A program made the translations under genes and the position numbers. A stretch of DNA of 64,000 nucleotides from Gnetum montanum (taxonomy: Eukaryota > Streptophyta > Gnetopsida > Gnetales > Gnetaceae), in contig MNCI01004113.1 in assembly GCA_015680685.1 (NCBI GenBank), forward strand, positions 499,874 through 563,873. Direction: 5' to 3'. Below the pieces are notes generated by a model, which was given only the letters and a program-made list of their open reading frames with translations, was not told the origin of the DNA and made no database searches. Shown one piece after another: positions 34,933-46,103 of this stretch; within the stretch, counting starts at the first letter, position 1, and the number at the start of each line of letters is the position of its first letter.

Positions 34933-36790
34933 TAATAAGCAAGATTAATAAATATTTTTCATTTTCTTTAATTTTACAATTTTTTTTTTCAATTTTTCAT
35001 CTTTTAACTTCTTGTTTTATCTTTTTGTCTTTTTTTCTTTTTTGTTTTTTTTATCTTTTTACAAGTAATCTCATCTACGAATAAAACACTCATGTGGCTC
35101 ATTGGTTAAGGTGTGTTCTATGTTATCGAGTCTCGAGTGATCAATTATGTGAACAATGAACCCATTACACCCACTCATCCATTCTACAAATAAGAGGTTC
35201 TAATCAAGGGTACAGTAATATTCTTGACATTTTTAAAACTAAAAATTAATTTTGTGTTCATTGTACCCAAAATGAAGAAGGATGGACCAAGAAGGAATGA
35301 TTAGGGTGTGACATCAAGGAGACTTGTGAATTCTCTTTAGTGACGTTTGTGGGAGTTATCATGCAACATGGTTGTACTAAGATCCTTGCAGATCTAATGA
35401 AAAATGGGAGTAAGAGTAATTAAAAAGGCACTCAAAAATCCAATGTTGTTCTAGGGGGTCCCACTGGAAAGACATGCACCCATTCCCAAAGGTTGGCATT
35501 CTCTGGATCCAACAATCGAAAATAAAAAAAACAAAAACAAAACAAAGGAAGTACCACAAAACAAAAATCACTCCTCCCTTGGATAAAATGCCAAGTGATC
35601 GTATGCCTTGTTGTTTTGGTACTCTTATAGTTGTTCATCATGGGATGAAACAATGCAGTGTCACTAATCAGAGAAATAGACTTGGTCCTGATCTTAGATA
35701 GAAGGGTTATTAACACGTTAATCATGCTTTTCACACAAGATTCATTGTGCCCTGGGTCAATTACCTCATGTCCCAATCTCTACAATCCCTTCTATAGTTC
35801 ATCTCATCTCACTATTCGTATAATTGTAGCTCGTGTCTCGTGTAGCAAAGAACTCTTACCTCATTCTGGTGGTATTTACATGTCTGTTTTGTGGAATTAG
35901 TGTGGATTACATTTAACCCTTCGAGTGCCCACGGACACTTTTAAGTGTGGTTACGCAAGGGCATTAAAGGTTGGAACCTACTTTGGGGAGGATCCACTTG
36001 CGTAATTTTTGTAATTTGCACTCATGACCCATCTTCCACACACCATTTATTACCCTTAGCATATTGCTAATAATTTTCTTTCCCTTATTACTATCCCTCT
36101 AATTCAACGTTTCTATGAACCATCACATAGCCTTTTTCTCTACCATCTGAGGTTCTTATTGATAAATTCCACACCATCATAATTTTTGTGCCTTAAGACC
36201 TAGTTGAATTACCCTAGAACCCTTTAACAATCATCCAGATGTCCTTAGTTTACATCATTTAATTTTGAAGAAATATTAAAAATTTGGTACATTCTCTAAG
36301 TGCCCTAACATCAATGAAAATATATATACATGACCCCCCTATGCTAATCAACATCATTTGCAACTGTTCATGTAGGGGAAGTTTTTCAAATTCCTCTCTA
36401 CAACTCACGATTGCACATCCATAACTTGCTCACTGGTACTCCAATTTTCATTCCATTTGAACCTACTTGAACCCAGATTGTTCAGCTTAGTCATGGGGGA
36501 GGGGCACATGCCAAATCGTGCATAAATTTTTTGAAATTTATCATTGCCTAAAGAACATATTTAAGGGTAATTAGTTGTAAAATTAAGAATAAAATGTGTC
36601 AAAAACAATTTCCTCCCCTTAGCTATACAAGAAAATTAAATTTGGAAACCACCTAAGCAAAGAGGACTCAACATTATAATCTTTTGGGGACATGTTCTAC
36701 CAATAATTAACATCACATGGAAATAAAGTAAATCTATTAAGGCAAGCAATAAGGTATAACCTAACTTTGGTAACAACCTTACCAACGATT
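34933..36790. other. Internal spacer of the Athila-like element
   Basis: T-rich start, then mixed sequence. It shares landmarks in order with 62740-64000: T-rich tract, 'agggtgtgacatcaaggaga', an A-rich tract and '...ttacgcaagggcat'. No protein is recognisable; the short frames at 35377-35900 are not shared with the relative. Confidence 0.5.
35088..35160 (+). repeat. tRNA-like segment
   Basis: 'gtggctcattggttaaggtg' resembles a D-arm with box A and 'gagtctcgagtgatc' a weak T-arm. There is no acceptor stem, so it is at most a SINE remnant. Confidence 0.25.
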
Positions 36791-36799
36791 GGCCCCGTG

Positions 36800-37600
36800 T
36801 GATGGCAGATGGCCCCAAAATGCGGACAACAAGGAGGTCCTACTCAAGGTGCGATCAAACAACCTAGGAGGTGAAGGACAAGTTCCTATGGAATAACATG
36901 CAGAGTAGGAGGAACAATCATTTAGTATCCACCAAGAAGACCCTACTACTGTACAATCAAGGTAGGCAGAAGGAGGAGTTGCTGTAGCGTCTGAACAGGG
37001 ACGATATCTCACATTGCCCTAGGATTGTGTTCAGACCAACCATGAAAGGTCCATATTCACTGTAGTGATCATGGAATTGAACTTTGAATGTTTTGCAAAA
37101 TTTTCTCCAGAGGTCGTTAAGGATCACCTAAAAGGATCCCCATTATGGCCTACCCTCTCTAAAAGTGGTGCCTAGTACTTAGCGGAAATGTACCAATTTT
37201 GGCACAATAAAGAAGAAGGCACCACAATTAACAATTATGGTGTAACTGTTGATTTCTCTATTCAAGCCATTTTGGAAGTATTAAACCTTCCAAATATAGG
37301 GCCAAAGGTTGCTTAGAACCAGCTGGACACTTTTAGAACCAGGCAACTTAATAAACTATTGACAGAGAATAAAAGGGTGGCAGAAGAAAAAGAGAAGGCT
37401 GACTAGGATGCCTTTATGGCACAAGCTCAAACTTACATGCACGCCAAGGCACTCAAGTCCTTATAAGAGGAGAAACTCTAAGCCATACTTCAACGCCATC
37501 AAATCCCAAGACCTAGAGCACAAGAAAAAGGAAAGACACCCATGGAAGAGCCACCACCACCGGGAACCCCATGAGTTCCACAAGTTTTGTCTTTTGTGTC
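36800..37600 (+). pseudogene. Second ORF, plant-transposon-protein-like
   Basis: One frame from about 37045 reads 'MELNFECFAKFSPEVVKDHL', then 'YLAEMYQFWHNKEEGTTINN', 'YGVTVDFSIQAILEVLNLPN' and a helical 'LNKLLTENKRVAEEKEKA', ending in a Pro-rich 'MEEPPPPGTP'. The middle fits the pattern of the uncharacterised 'putative plant transposon protein' family common beside Athila-like elements: an EFY-like segment, then V.VRG..VDFS...IN..L.LP. About six in-frame stops, mostly where Gln or Trp is expected, disable it. An upstream frame from 36800 ('MADGPKMRTTRRSYSRCD') may be its N-terminus. It sits where an env-like gene would be, but I see no signal peptide or membrane segment. Function unknown. 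Confidence 0.45.
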
Positions 37601-37737
37601 TGTGTCCAAATTTTGTTTAATTCTCCACTGTGGCATAAATAAATTCCTAGTCAGTCAGTAATCCCATACCTATCCACTATGTAATCAATTGAACTTGTTC
37701 CTCTCTTTCTTTGACTCGAGGACGAGTTGTTGTTCAG

Positions 37738-37748
37738 TCATGGGGGTA
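37738..37748 (+). other. Polypurine tract
   Basis: 'tcatgggggta' directly before the 3' LTR. The relative at 62706 has 'tcatgggggagatgg'. Confidence 0.65.
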
Positions 37749-38693
37749 TGATGAGTCATGGTCTGTCAGGCCTAGTTATCAGAGCCCTATGATCGGAGCC
37801 CTGATACAAGATATGGTTTGTCAAGCCCAATTATCGGACCCCCAATATCGTAGCTACGATATCACAACCGCAATATCGCATACGTGATATCACGTACACG
37901 ATATCGCATCCGTCGCCACAATATCACATACATGATATCGCGGCCTGCCTCAATTTCTATAAATAAGAGGCAACTTTCCTTGTTCTAGGCGTTAGTTCTT
38001 AGTTCCTTATCCAAAATCTTGCAGTTTTTCCTTCTTAGAGTTAGAATTATTTCCCAGTGTATGCCCACAGTGTGGTGATTGTAATTGTATGGCATCCTTT
38101 ATTTGAGTGTGATGTACTTGGACACACACATGACCGGAAATAAAGATCAAGATTACTTCATCATTGCAGCATTCACTTAGTTTAATTATTTATTTATTTA
38201 ACTATTATTTACTAATCTCTTAGTTAATATCTCTCACCCTAAACTCCTGTTAAATGTGGAATGATTACGACTTGATCATGAGCATTTAAGTGTGACTACT
38301 TGGTAACCCAGTAGCGTACCTAGAATCTGCGCTTGGTAATCCCAGTGATAGTCATGCACGAGGTCTAAGATGTGTATGGATGATTGAGAAATGGATACTC
38401 ATCACACTTAGGCTAGCTTAGATTCTCTCTCACCTTTCTCTCTCTTAGCTTAGTTAATATTATCTTCCATTATCTTCAGGAGTAGCATTAGCATAGAAAC
38501 ACATCATACACCTCACTCTGGTCTAAACCATATGTGACAAAGTTAATACTAGTCCAAATGGAAAGACAGCAATCTGCGACCTAAGGATAACTGTCTAGAT
38601 ACCACAACTAGCCCGCCTGCGGAGTTCGACTGGATCATGCGTGAAACGCTTATATTCGTATGGTTGAGTGTAGGGGTACCTCGCCACTCATCA
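37749..38693 (+). repeat. 3' LTR, Athila-like
   Basis: 945 bp, the same length as the 5' LTR. The GATATC cluster lies at 37842-37941 (four exact, several decayed to AATATC), with TATA at 37958-37965. Followed by GTTGG. Confidence 0.9.
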
Positions 38694-38698
38694 GTTGG

Positions 38699-39103
38699 AA
38701 ACCAACTATAAAACCTTCTCAAATCTCATGGATAAGTTCTTTTTCAAATTTTACAAATGCTAAGGCATTACTTCATAGAGGAAAATGAAGAAAAATACTG
38801 TATGTATATAACCCCATTATGTTCAAATAAGGCTAGGATAATGATTATAATAATGATGTTTTAAGTTCTAATCCTTTACATTTTTAAGTATTATAGTTAG
38901 TCACCAATATTATATTCGAATGTTATGATTGGAAGTCATGTTAGTCCTTAATCAAAAAGCAATATTTTAGATCTTTCTATGCTCTTTTCCTAAAATAAAA
39001 ATATGGACCGTTAGTCTTTTCATTGCAATGATAACTAAAAAAAGAAAAATCCTTAGCCTCTAAAGTATAAATAGGATATCAAACCCTCATGTACATTTTT
39101 TAT
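38699..39103. other. AT-rich sequence, no gene seen
   Basis: No protein or repeat recognised. Confidence 0.3.
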
Positions 39104-39256
39104 GAGGTGTTAGCTCAGTGGAAAGACTTTTTGTTTTGGAAACTCCAAGTTATGGGTTCAATTCTAGAGAGAAATAATAAATCATAAAGTTCTAAATTTA
39201 ATACATGTCTTGGGGCCCAATATTATTAAAAATATATATTTCAAGTTCTAACACCT
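39104..39256 (+). repeat. tRNA-derived SINE, full-length copy with complementary ends
   Basis: Starts 'gaggtgttagctcagtgg' (box A-like), box B 'atgggttcaattct', and ends 'aagttctaacacctc', followed by a short (CTC)n run. The first ten bases (GAGGTGTTAG) and last ten (CTAACACCTC) are exact reverse complements. Confidence 0.75.
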
Positions 39257-40360
39257 CCTCCTCCTCCTTTCAACATCAATAAAATAGAAAAAGCATCATG
39301 TTAAAGTTCTTTATGCTTGAAGATCTTATTCTTTTTGTTGTTCCCTTAATTTTCAAAATAAATTCATAGTAATCTCACATTTATCTAAATTTTCATAATT
39401 TCTCATGAGAATTTTAGTTTTTCTTATTCTTTTCTTACATGCTTTTACATAATTTCATATAAAATCAATTTTCATGTTAAGTTTTAAGCTTATCTAATGT
39501 TCTACTATGAATTTCTTTGAAGATTAAGCATAATTTTATGTCTATCTTAGAGAGATTTACAATTCCTTGTTAAGTTCTATTACTGCTAATAAATAATTTA
39601 AGTGATTAGACAATTATCTTATTAGGCGAGAATTTATTAGTTCAAGGGAAACTTTAGGTATCATTATATTCTTCTATAAATCTTCTAATATATCATATTG
39701 GCTATATGTCTTGGGGTGTACTAATAGTCAAATTATTTTAGGTTCCAACACCTTACCCTCCGTAGTTCAACTTTACTAAGAATTTGAAAATTTAGATTGA
39801 TTTTAAGTTGAATTTAAAGGTTTCTTAGAAAACCAAGATTTGGAAGAAGTTCCTATAGCATTTTCCCAAATGTTTTTCATAATGTCATTCTCAATTTCAT
39901 ATATGCTATTCAAATTCTTCTTTTATTTGCTCAATGAGTATAGATCCAAAGTTTTTATACCATTGTTAGTGAACATTAAAGTCCTAAATTCTCTATCTAT
40001 TTTTTTAAATTTTTTTTATTAAGGAAAGGGTAGATATCAAGCTCCAAAAATAATATTTGTATTAAAAAATTGCAATTACATCATACTTTTGGATGAGGAA
40101 AATAAAAGATATTTAAATATCTTCTACCTTTCCAAAACTTCATATTTTTTATGATGTCTTAATCATCAAGGTCTTCCTATTAGCATTTTTCTTAAGTATA
40201 TGAGAACTATTTCTCCTCAATGTCCTTTTTGTGAAAGTGAAGACTTTTATATATATATATTTTTGTAAGTATAGAATTTGTAACAACTTTCAACCAAGCA
40301 TCCATGAAGTCATTCTTGGTGATCAACCTATTTTTTCTATTATTTTCTTTACATTTAGAA
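39257..40360. other. AT-rich region with a SINE tail
   Basis: No gene seen. A plus-strand 3' end of the SINE family lies at about 39700-39752 ('ttggggtgtacta...aggttccaacacc'). Confidence 0.4.
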
Positions 40361-40365
40361 ATATA

Positions 40366-41592
40366 TGTTGACATTTTGGTATGTCAAAACCTTAAGGAAA
40401 ATAGAGTATATAGAATGTTCTAAAGTATGATGCTTTTGCAGAGCTTGAAGGAGAGCTCAAGTGATAGCATCTACAAGAGATGTCATAGTGGAGAATACAA
40501 GGGCTTGCTAGACATGAATGAAGAATCAAGGAATGAGAGCTACAATAAGATGTCGAAGTGAGGACTACAAACGACTTCATAGAGAAATTGGAAGTAAGAG
40601 CAAGAATGAAGACTACAACAAAATGAACAAGTTCCCAAGATAACCAAAAAGCTGAGAAGATGTCTCACAAAAGTAGAAGATGTCTTGGCCAAAGTGCAGA
40701 AGAATTAGAGAAGGCACCTTGTTAAGACATTGGACGTCTCCTATCTAGAGAAGATGTCTACATGTGCATGTCTCCTTTGGCAGAAAGATGCCTCCCTTAA
40801 ATGGAGGTCTAATGGAGAGAGATGTCTTAATATCAAAGAAGACATCTTCAATGATCATTAAATAGTCATTGCATGAATTCCAAGGTGATTTTAGAAGCAT
40901 CAAGGCTACAAGAAGACTTCATTCCCTTGGGGAATGTAAAATTTTTTGTGCAAACTAGTGTCAACATCAAGCAATCATTGTGTACATTATTCTATTATTT
41001 TTGTGTACCTCAATGTACTATCTTTTGTACTATTGTAAGTGATCAATTGTGTTATACCTCAAAGTACAAGAACTAGCAAATCAATTACATCCTTTCCTTG
41101 TAAATATTGTTTCTCTTTTTAGTTGCCCTAGTGGGGGTTGATGTGCTTCTTGTGAGAAGGAATTGTTCTTGAACTTGTCGAGATCCTATGGGCTTAAGTG
41201 TTTCTGTAGCACCACAACACTCTAGAGCGAAGCTCAATTTGTAAAGGTTGTGGGATCCTAGAAACCACATTCCAAGTTAGTCGTAACCTTATGGGGTTGA
41301 GTGGATTCACAATGATGAATCACTCTGGAGCAAAGCTTAAAGCTTCTATAGGGTGTGGTACCCTTAAAACCACATTTTGAGAGAAAAAAGGTCTAAAGGT
41401 GTGTAAGCAATCTACCCTCTAAGTGTGAAGTATCCAAGTTGGGGAACCACACAAAATTCATGTGTGCTTTTGTTGCAAAGTTATTGATTTGGGGAACTTA
41501 TTCATGACCCACCCACCACCCCGCATTGTGTCCCCTGCCCGCCCCCCGCACCCGTCCCTCCCCCTCCCCACCTCTAAGTTCTATGATCCTCA
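40366..41592 (+). mobile_element. Solo copia LTR (TGTTGACC family)
   Basis: 1227 bp from TGTTGACATTTTGG to GATCCTCA. Flanks are ATATA (40361-40365) and ATATC (41593-41597), a near-match duplication. The AGACATCTT cluster lies at about 40655-40860. Near its 3' end a C-rich block replaces the few bases present in the copy at 57590. Confidence 0.8.
41508..41574. repeat. C-rich (G-quadruplex-capable) block
   Basis: Eight or more runs of three to six C within 65 bases; the minus strand therefore has many G3+ runs. It is absent from the otherwise similar solo LTR at 57590-58788. Confidence 0.75.
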
Positions 41593-41597
41593 ATATC

Positions 41598-42093
41598 TTT
41601 GATGGCTTGTTCTGTACTCTATTTAGAAGCTTTAATGTACAATTATTTTTCAGTACCAAGAGCATAGCTATGACCTCTCTTTAGGAGTTAAATATCATAT
41701 TCTAAAACATATCACTTTTTACCTATAACTTAAAAAAAAAAAGGTTCCAATGAAAGCTAAATAATTAATTTATTTTTTACAATATTAATTTCTTTTTGTT
41801 TTGGAGGCTTAAGGATAGGAAGCTTTTAGCTTATATTATTATTTGTTTATTTTTTCTGATGTGTTCTTTTGTCTTTAGAAAAAATTTTCTCCATGTATTT
41901 ACAAGAAATCCTTTACTAAGATATGAAAACTTGTTATGGCACTTTTGAATAATATTAAGGCCTAATCCTTGTCCTATCTTAGAGGAGAGGTTTTTTAGGA
42001 TTAACTATAAGGATAAAAACCTAAAAAGACATATTCATAACCATTGGGATTTTTTGGGTATCAAACCCCAAAAACCATTGGACTTTTTCTTTA
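41598..42093. other. AT-rich sequence, no gene seen
   Basis: No recognisable protein, RNA or structured repeat. Confidence 0.3.
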
Positions 42094-42245
42094 GGGTTGT
42101 TCAAACCAAAAATAATTGAAACATAAACATAGCCTAAGATATATAGTTCAACCTGAACTTTATTACTTAGCATTGCCCACCAGAATTAAACCTATGACTT
42201 AGAGCATCTAAAGCAAGAGTCTTACCACTAGGCTATCATCTCATT
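42094..42245 (-). repeat. tRNA-derived SINE, full-length copy
   Basis: The minus strand has 'ATGATAGCCTAGTGGTAAGA' (box A), 'CATAGGTTTAATTCTGG' (box B), 'GGGCAATGCTAAGTAATAAA' and the end 'ATTATTTTTGGTTTGAAC'. A plus-oriented 3' piece follows at about 42280-42333. Confidence 0.7.
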
Positions 42246-42889
42246 GTTTATTGAAATTTTTATTTAGACTCTTTTTTTGTTAATCTGATGTACTCTCAAT
42301 TATTCAATATTTTTTTTAGGTCCAACACATCCCCTATCCTCCATGCCCCCCTCCCAAATTTTAAAAAATATCAAAGTACATCATATCTAAGAACTAACAA
42401 AAGATTAAACTCTATAGCAACATAGAATAAAAAAGCTCTTCAATTATGAAGATTTTTATTTAAGTATAACTTTACAGTATCTTTAAAAATAATAAAGATT
42501 AAAATTATTATTATTATTATTATTGAAATGATAGTATCCATCTTAACAAACTTTATGTCCCTATTTGGGATAGAAAAAAGGGGGTTGATCTATATCAATA
42601 CCTTAAATAATTTAACTCTATGTATAGCCTAAGATGTATAACCAACATGATACATTAGATGAATTACATAGAAATATATTGATACTGGTACTAATATTTT
42701 ATTACATCTATGTAGACCCAAAGTATTTGTCAAATAAATAAACTTGTGCAAAATAAATTAGTGGAAATAAATCTTGAGTGCAATAGATGTATCCAATATT
42801 CACGTAACTTAAACATGCCTTCTATATAATATCCTAGAAATAACAATGGTAGCTTGAATACCTCATACAAAAACTGAATAGAGATTTGT
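42246..42889. other. AT-rich sequence, no gene seen
   Basis: Contains a SINE tail (about 42280-42333) and a short (ATT)n run near 42508-42525. Nothing else recognised. Confidence 0.35.
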
Positions 42890-44230
42890 CATTTTCTTCT
42901 AAAGAAATCTATTCTATAACATTCTGATACATGTTTCTTGTCTTCTACCACTTGTAATAGGCACAATCAATATATTCTATCTTCGTATTATTAATTGTTC
43001 CTTCTTCCAGTTTTAACTTACATATTGGAACTGTTGCATATAAATATTTTTTTTCATCAAGTCTATCACCTCTAATATTTTTTCAATAAAATTAAATCTT
43101 TTTTTATATTTGTGCCTCATTTTTTCATCTCTCTAAAACCATCTCTATAGCAAGTTTCCAAGCCTATTTTGAATTTAGAATTTCGTTAATATTATCAATA
43201 CCCTATCTTTGTAGCCACAACTATCCTTCATGAAATCACCTTTGTTATTAAGATTTGTGGATGATCTCTTTTAAGATCTTACTATTATTTTTATTTCTCA
43301 AGTAGAATGTTAAGAATTAATACATTGCTTCAAATTCTAATGGTACAAAATGAGCTTCTAATAAAATTATTATATATAGAACTTAATTTTTTATATTAAA
43401 TTCATCCAATAATAGTTTTTTTTTTTTTTTTGAAGTTTTTCAATTTTTTTCATGATACTTGATCAATACTTAGGTCCCACATCACACATCTATAAAGCAT
43501 TGTAATTTGTACAATTTTTTAAAAAAGATATTTTTGTACTATCCAAGTTCAAATATTATGATTGCTACATTTTCTCTTTATTGTATAGAAAGCCTTCGAT
43601 CCATTTACAACTCGTTGTGACATACAATGCTGCCACTTATAATTTTAGGAGCATTCTACTTCTAAATATCTATAGAAATCAACAATCTCAAGTCTTTCAT
43701 TATTTAGTTGAAAAATGTAGTCTCTCTTATTAGTTCCATAAATTAGCATTTTTATTTTCTCGACATTTACCTTCAATTCTATACATTCACAATATTTTTG
43801 TAATTGAGGCAATATTGTTTTTAACCTTATTTCTGAATTTTTTATTAGTGCTACATCAATAGCATGATTTGTAAATACTTCTTTAATCCACTCTTATACT
43901 TCATTAATAAACATCTTAAATAAAGATGGTAAAAGAGGACAACCTTGCTTTACTTTTATATTGTTGTAAAACTAATAGGTTTGTATCATTTTTTTATCTT
44001 TTGTTTCAAAAATTATTTCTCTAGTTATATTTTGGATAGAACTAAGTAAACCATAATCAACTTTAATTTTAATCTATAATTTCTTTTTAAAATAAAATTC
44101 AAAAGCTTTAGTAAAATCCACAAAGTAATGCAATATCTAAGCGTAACAAGATGATCTATTATAAAATGTTTTTCTAAACCTGGCTTTTTAAACAATACAT
44201 AAATCAATTTCTTTCACCCAACATCCCAAT
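42890..44230 (-). pseudogene. LINE reverse transcriptase relic
   Basis: Minus-strand blocks in order: 'FVDFTKAFEFYF' (family FIDFxKAFD), 'KVDYGLLSSIQN', 'IKVKQGCPLLPSLFKMFINE' (family VxQGCPLSPTLFxxYIDE), 'NHAIDVALI' where the catalytic box YADDVAL is expected (the first Asp replaced by Ile), 'LKVNVEKIKMLIYGT', 'VDFYRYLEVECS', 'VVNGSKAFYTIKRKC' and 'LLEAHFVPLEFEAM'. This is the palm, thumb and C-terminal region of a non-LTR retrotransposon RT. Stops are frequent. The plus-strand relic at 55040-56140 is of the same type. Upstream of 44230 the similarity fades; more N-terminal parts may reach about 45100. Confidence 0.75.
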
Positions 44231-45154
44231 TTTTCTCTAAAATGATATCTAACAATTTTATAAACAAATTACTTATCATGATCAATATGTAATTATTTTA
44301 ATCTAATTTCTTTCCTTTTTAAAAAATCATAACAGCTCTACTCATCATCCATTGTCTAGTCAAACCATTTTGAAGTCCTTAATTAAGCATTGTCCAAGTC
44401 TCTCTCTAGACAAATTATCCACCACATTTTAATAATTCAGCATATAATCATTTTGCATCTACAACATTTTTAGAGGCTAATTTCTAAATTCCCTTTCCAA
44501 CTTTATCATATGTAAGCTATAAAATATCTAGGAGTATGTAACTAGTTATGGTATTGTGGATCTTATTTTATCATTTGCACTATATTACCTACCAATGTCT
44601 TGAGTATACTTCAAACTGGAAAGCTATTACCGAACAAGGTAATGAGCTAACTCGAATTGACAACCATTATATTACTATTAACATCCATCTGTGAACTTAA
44701 CATAATAAACAAATTTGAGGTAGAAACAAAATCATAATGAAGTAGCAACCTTCTTTAAAATGGTATATTTACTTGATGCCTTACTTTCATCATTTCTTTT
44801 TAGTTTAAGGAAAACATTGTATTGACAATCATTACTATCAACTATAGGCTACCTATCAAAATTATTTGTGATCTTTAAGTTAATATTATTTCTTATTAGA
44901 TAAGGATGAATTTTTCACATCAATGCTTCTTGTAGTAAAGGTAAAATATTGATAAAAACTTTCGTCTCATGTGACTTCTCTTCTTTGCTACTACTGGTAT
45001 TCTTCTGTCATCAACTTTAACTTGATTTTTTTCCATCCTACTGCAAATCTTGTTTTTTTCTATTTGATTCATCTCTCAAATTTCTTTTGAGCTAATTCAA
45101 TTTTTTCCCTCAAATGTTAGGTTATCATAACCTCATTGTATGTCTGATTACTCT
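44231..45154. other. AT-rich region, possibly N-terminal LINE remains
   Basis: Weak minus-strand peptides only. No clear endonuclease motif. Confidence 0.3.
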
Positions 45155-45243
45155 ATTATGTTTGGTTCTGCTAGGTAGCACTAAGTTATAAACTTCTATA
45201 AGCCTTGGAGTATACCTATGTTTCACTTATTTTAGGTTCTAAC
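45155..45243 (+). repeat. tRNA-derived SINE, 3' part
   Basis: Box B-like 'tttggttctgctaggtagca', 'ctaagttataaacttc', 'cttggagtatacctatg' and the end 'taggttctaaca'. Confidence 0.55.
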
Positions 45244-45325
45244 AATGTCATATTAGCCTAGTAATATGGGTCTTGGCCTAGTAATCCTAGGTCACAAGCT
45301 TGATTCTGCTAGGTAGCACAGAGTA
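45244..45325 (+). repeat. tRNA-derived SINE, 5' part
   Basis: 'tattagcctagtaatatggg' (box A-like) and 'cttgattctgctaggtagca' (box B region), directly following the previous partial copy. Confidence 0.5.
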
Positions 45326-45474
45326 AATGGTGCTAGAAGGAGGGCTTGAACCTCTGTTAGATCCACTTCTTAGCATCCCAAATCCAACGTTCACATTTTG
45401 TTGTCAGTGTCAACGTTCCTACTTTGCCTTGTTCCCAACGTCCAGACACTATGCCTTAGCTTCAGACGTTGTTC

Positions 45475-45970
45475 CTAGTTTACTCACGCTGCAGTTTACT
45501 CACGCTGCAATTTTCCCACATAGAAAATTTTTTGCTCACGTTGCAATTTGCTCACGCTGTACCCAGTTTACTCACGATGTACCCAGTTTACTCACGCTAT
45601 ACCCAGCTTACTCATGCTGCAGTTTTACACTTAGAAAGTTTTTTTCTCATGCTGCAATTTCACACTTTAAAAATTTTTTACTCACACTGCAATTTTACAC
45701 TTAGAAAATTTTTTGCTCACGTCGCAGTTTTACACTTTAAAAATTTTTTGCTCATGCTACAGTTTTACACTTACAAAATTTTTTGCTCACACTGCAGTTT
45801 ACTCACGCTACCGTTTTCTCATGCTGCTATTTGCTCACGCTGTCGTTTTCTCACGCTGTCGTTTGCTCATGCTGCTATTTGCTCATGCTGTAGTTTGCTC
45901 ACACTGTAGTTTTACAGTTAGAAAATTTTTTGCACATGCTGTCAGGTTCTTATGTTCAACACTTAGAAAA
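45475..45970. repeat. Tandem array with 35-bp and about 18-20-bp units
   Basis: Units such as 'tttgctcacgctgcagtt' alternate with a 35-bp unit that adds 'ttacacttagaaaatttttt'. Four or more of the long units lie between 45610 and 45790. Three overlapping open frames (45327-46003) merely reflect the repeat. Confidence 0.85.
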
Positions 45971-46103
45971 ATTTTTTTACACATTGCACGTTGGTCATGC
46001 TGAACACTCAACCCTGACCATACACTGCACATGCTACACACTTAGCCTGAAATACACTTGGCACTTGTTAGCCAGCCCATACGCTGCCCCATCGCACATC
46101 ACC

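Larger units (their letters stand above)
32108..38693 (+). mobile_element. Complete but Pol-less Athila-like LTR retrotransposon
   Basis: 6586 bp bounded by two 945-bp LTRs and the perfect target-site duplication GTTGG (32103-32107, 38694-38698). Order: LTR, primer site matching the tRNA-Asp type used by Athila-like elements, Gag (33199-34932), long spacer, second ORF (about 36800-37600), purine tract and LTR. There is no trace of protease, RT, RNase H or integrase in 4.7 kb of interior, so mobility needed a helper. A relative at 60503-64000 keeps the integrase and the same spacer. The LTR pair has diverged visibly, mostly by transitions, so the insertion is old. Confidence 0.85.

Noticed and set aside
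36779-37012. Minus-strand frame 36779-37012
   Set aside because: It is the shadow of the plus-strand second ORF region of the Athila-like element.
45327-46003. Three overlapping open frames rich in LTLQF/SHAA-like residues
   Set aside because: The frames follow from a 35/18-bp tandem DNA repeat whose units lack stops in several frames; no known protein resembles them.
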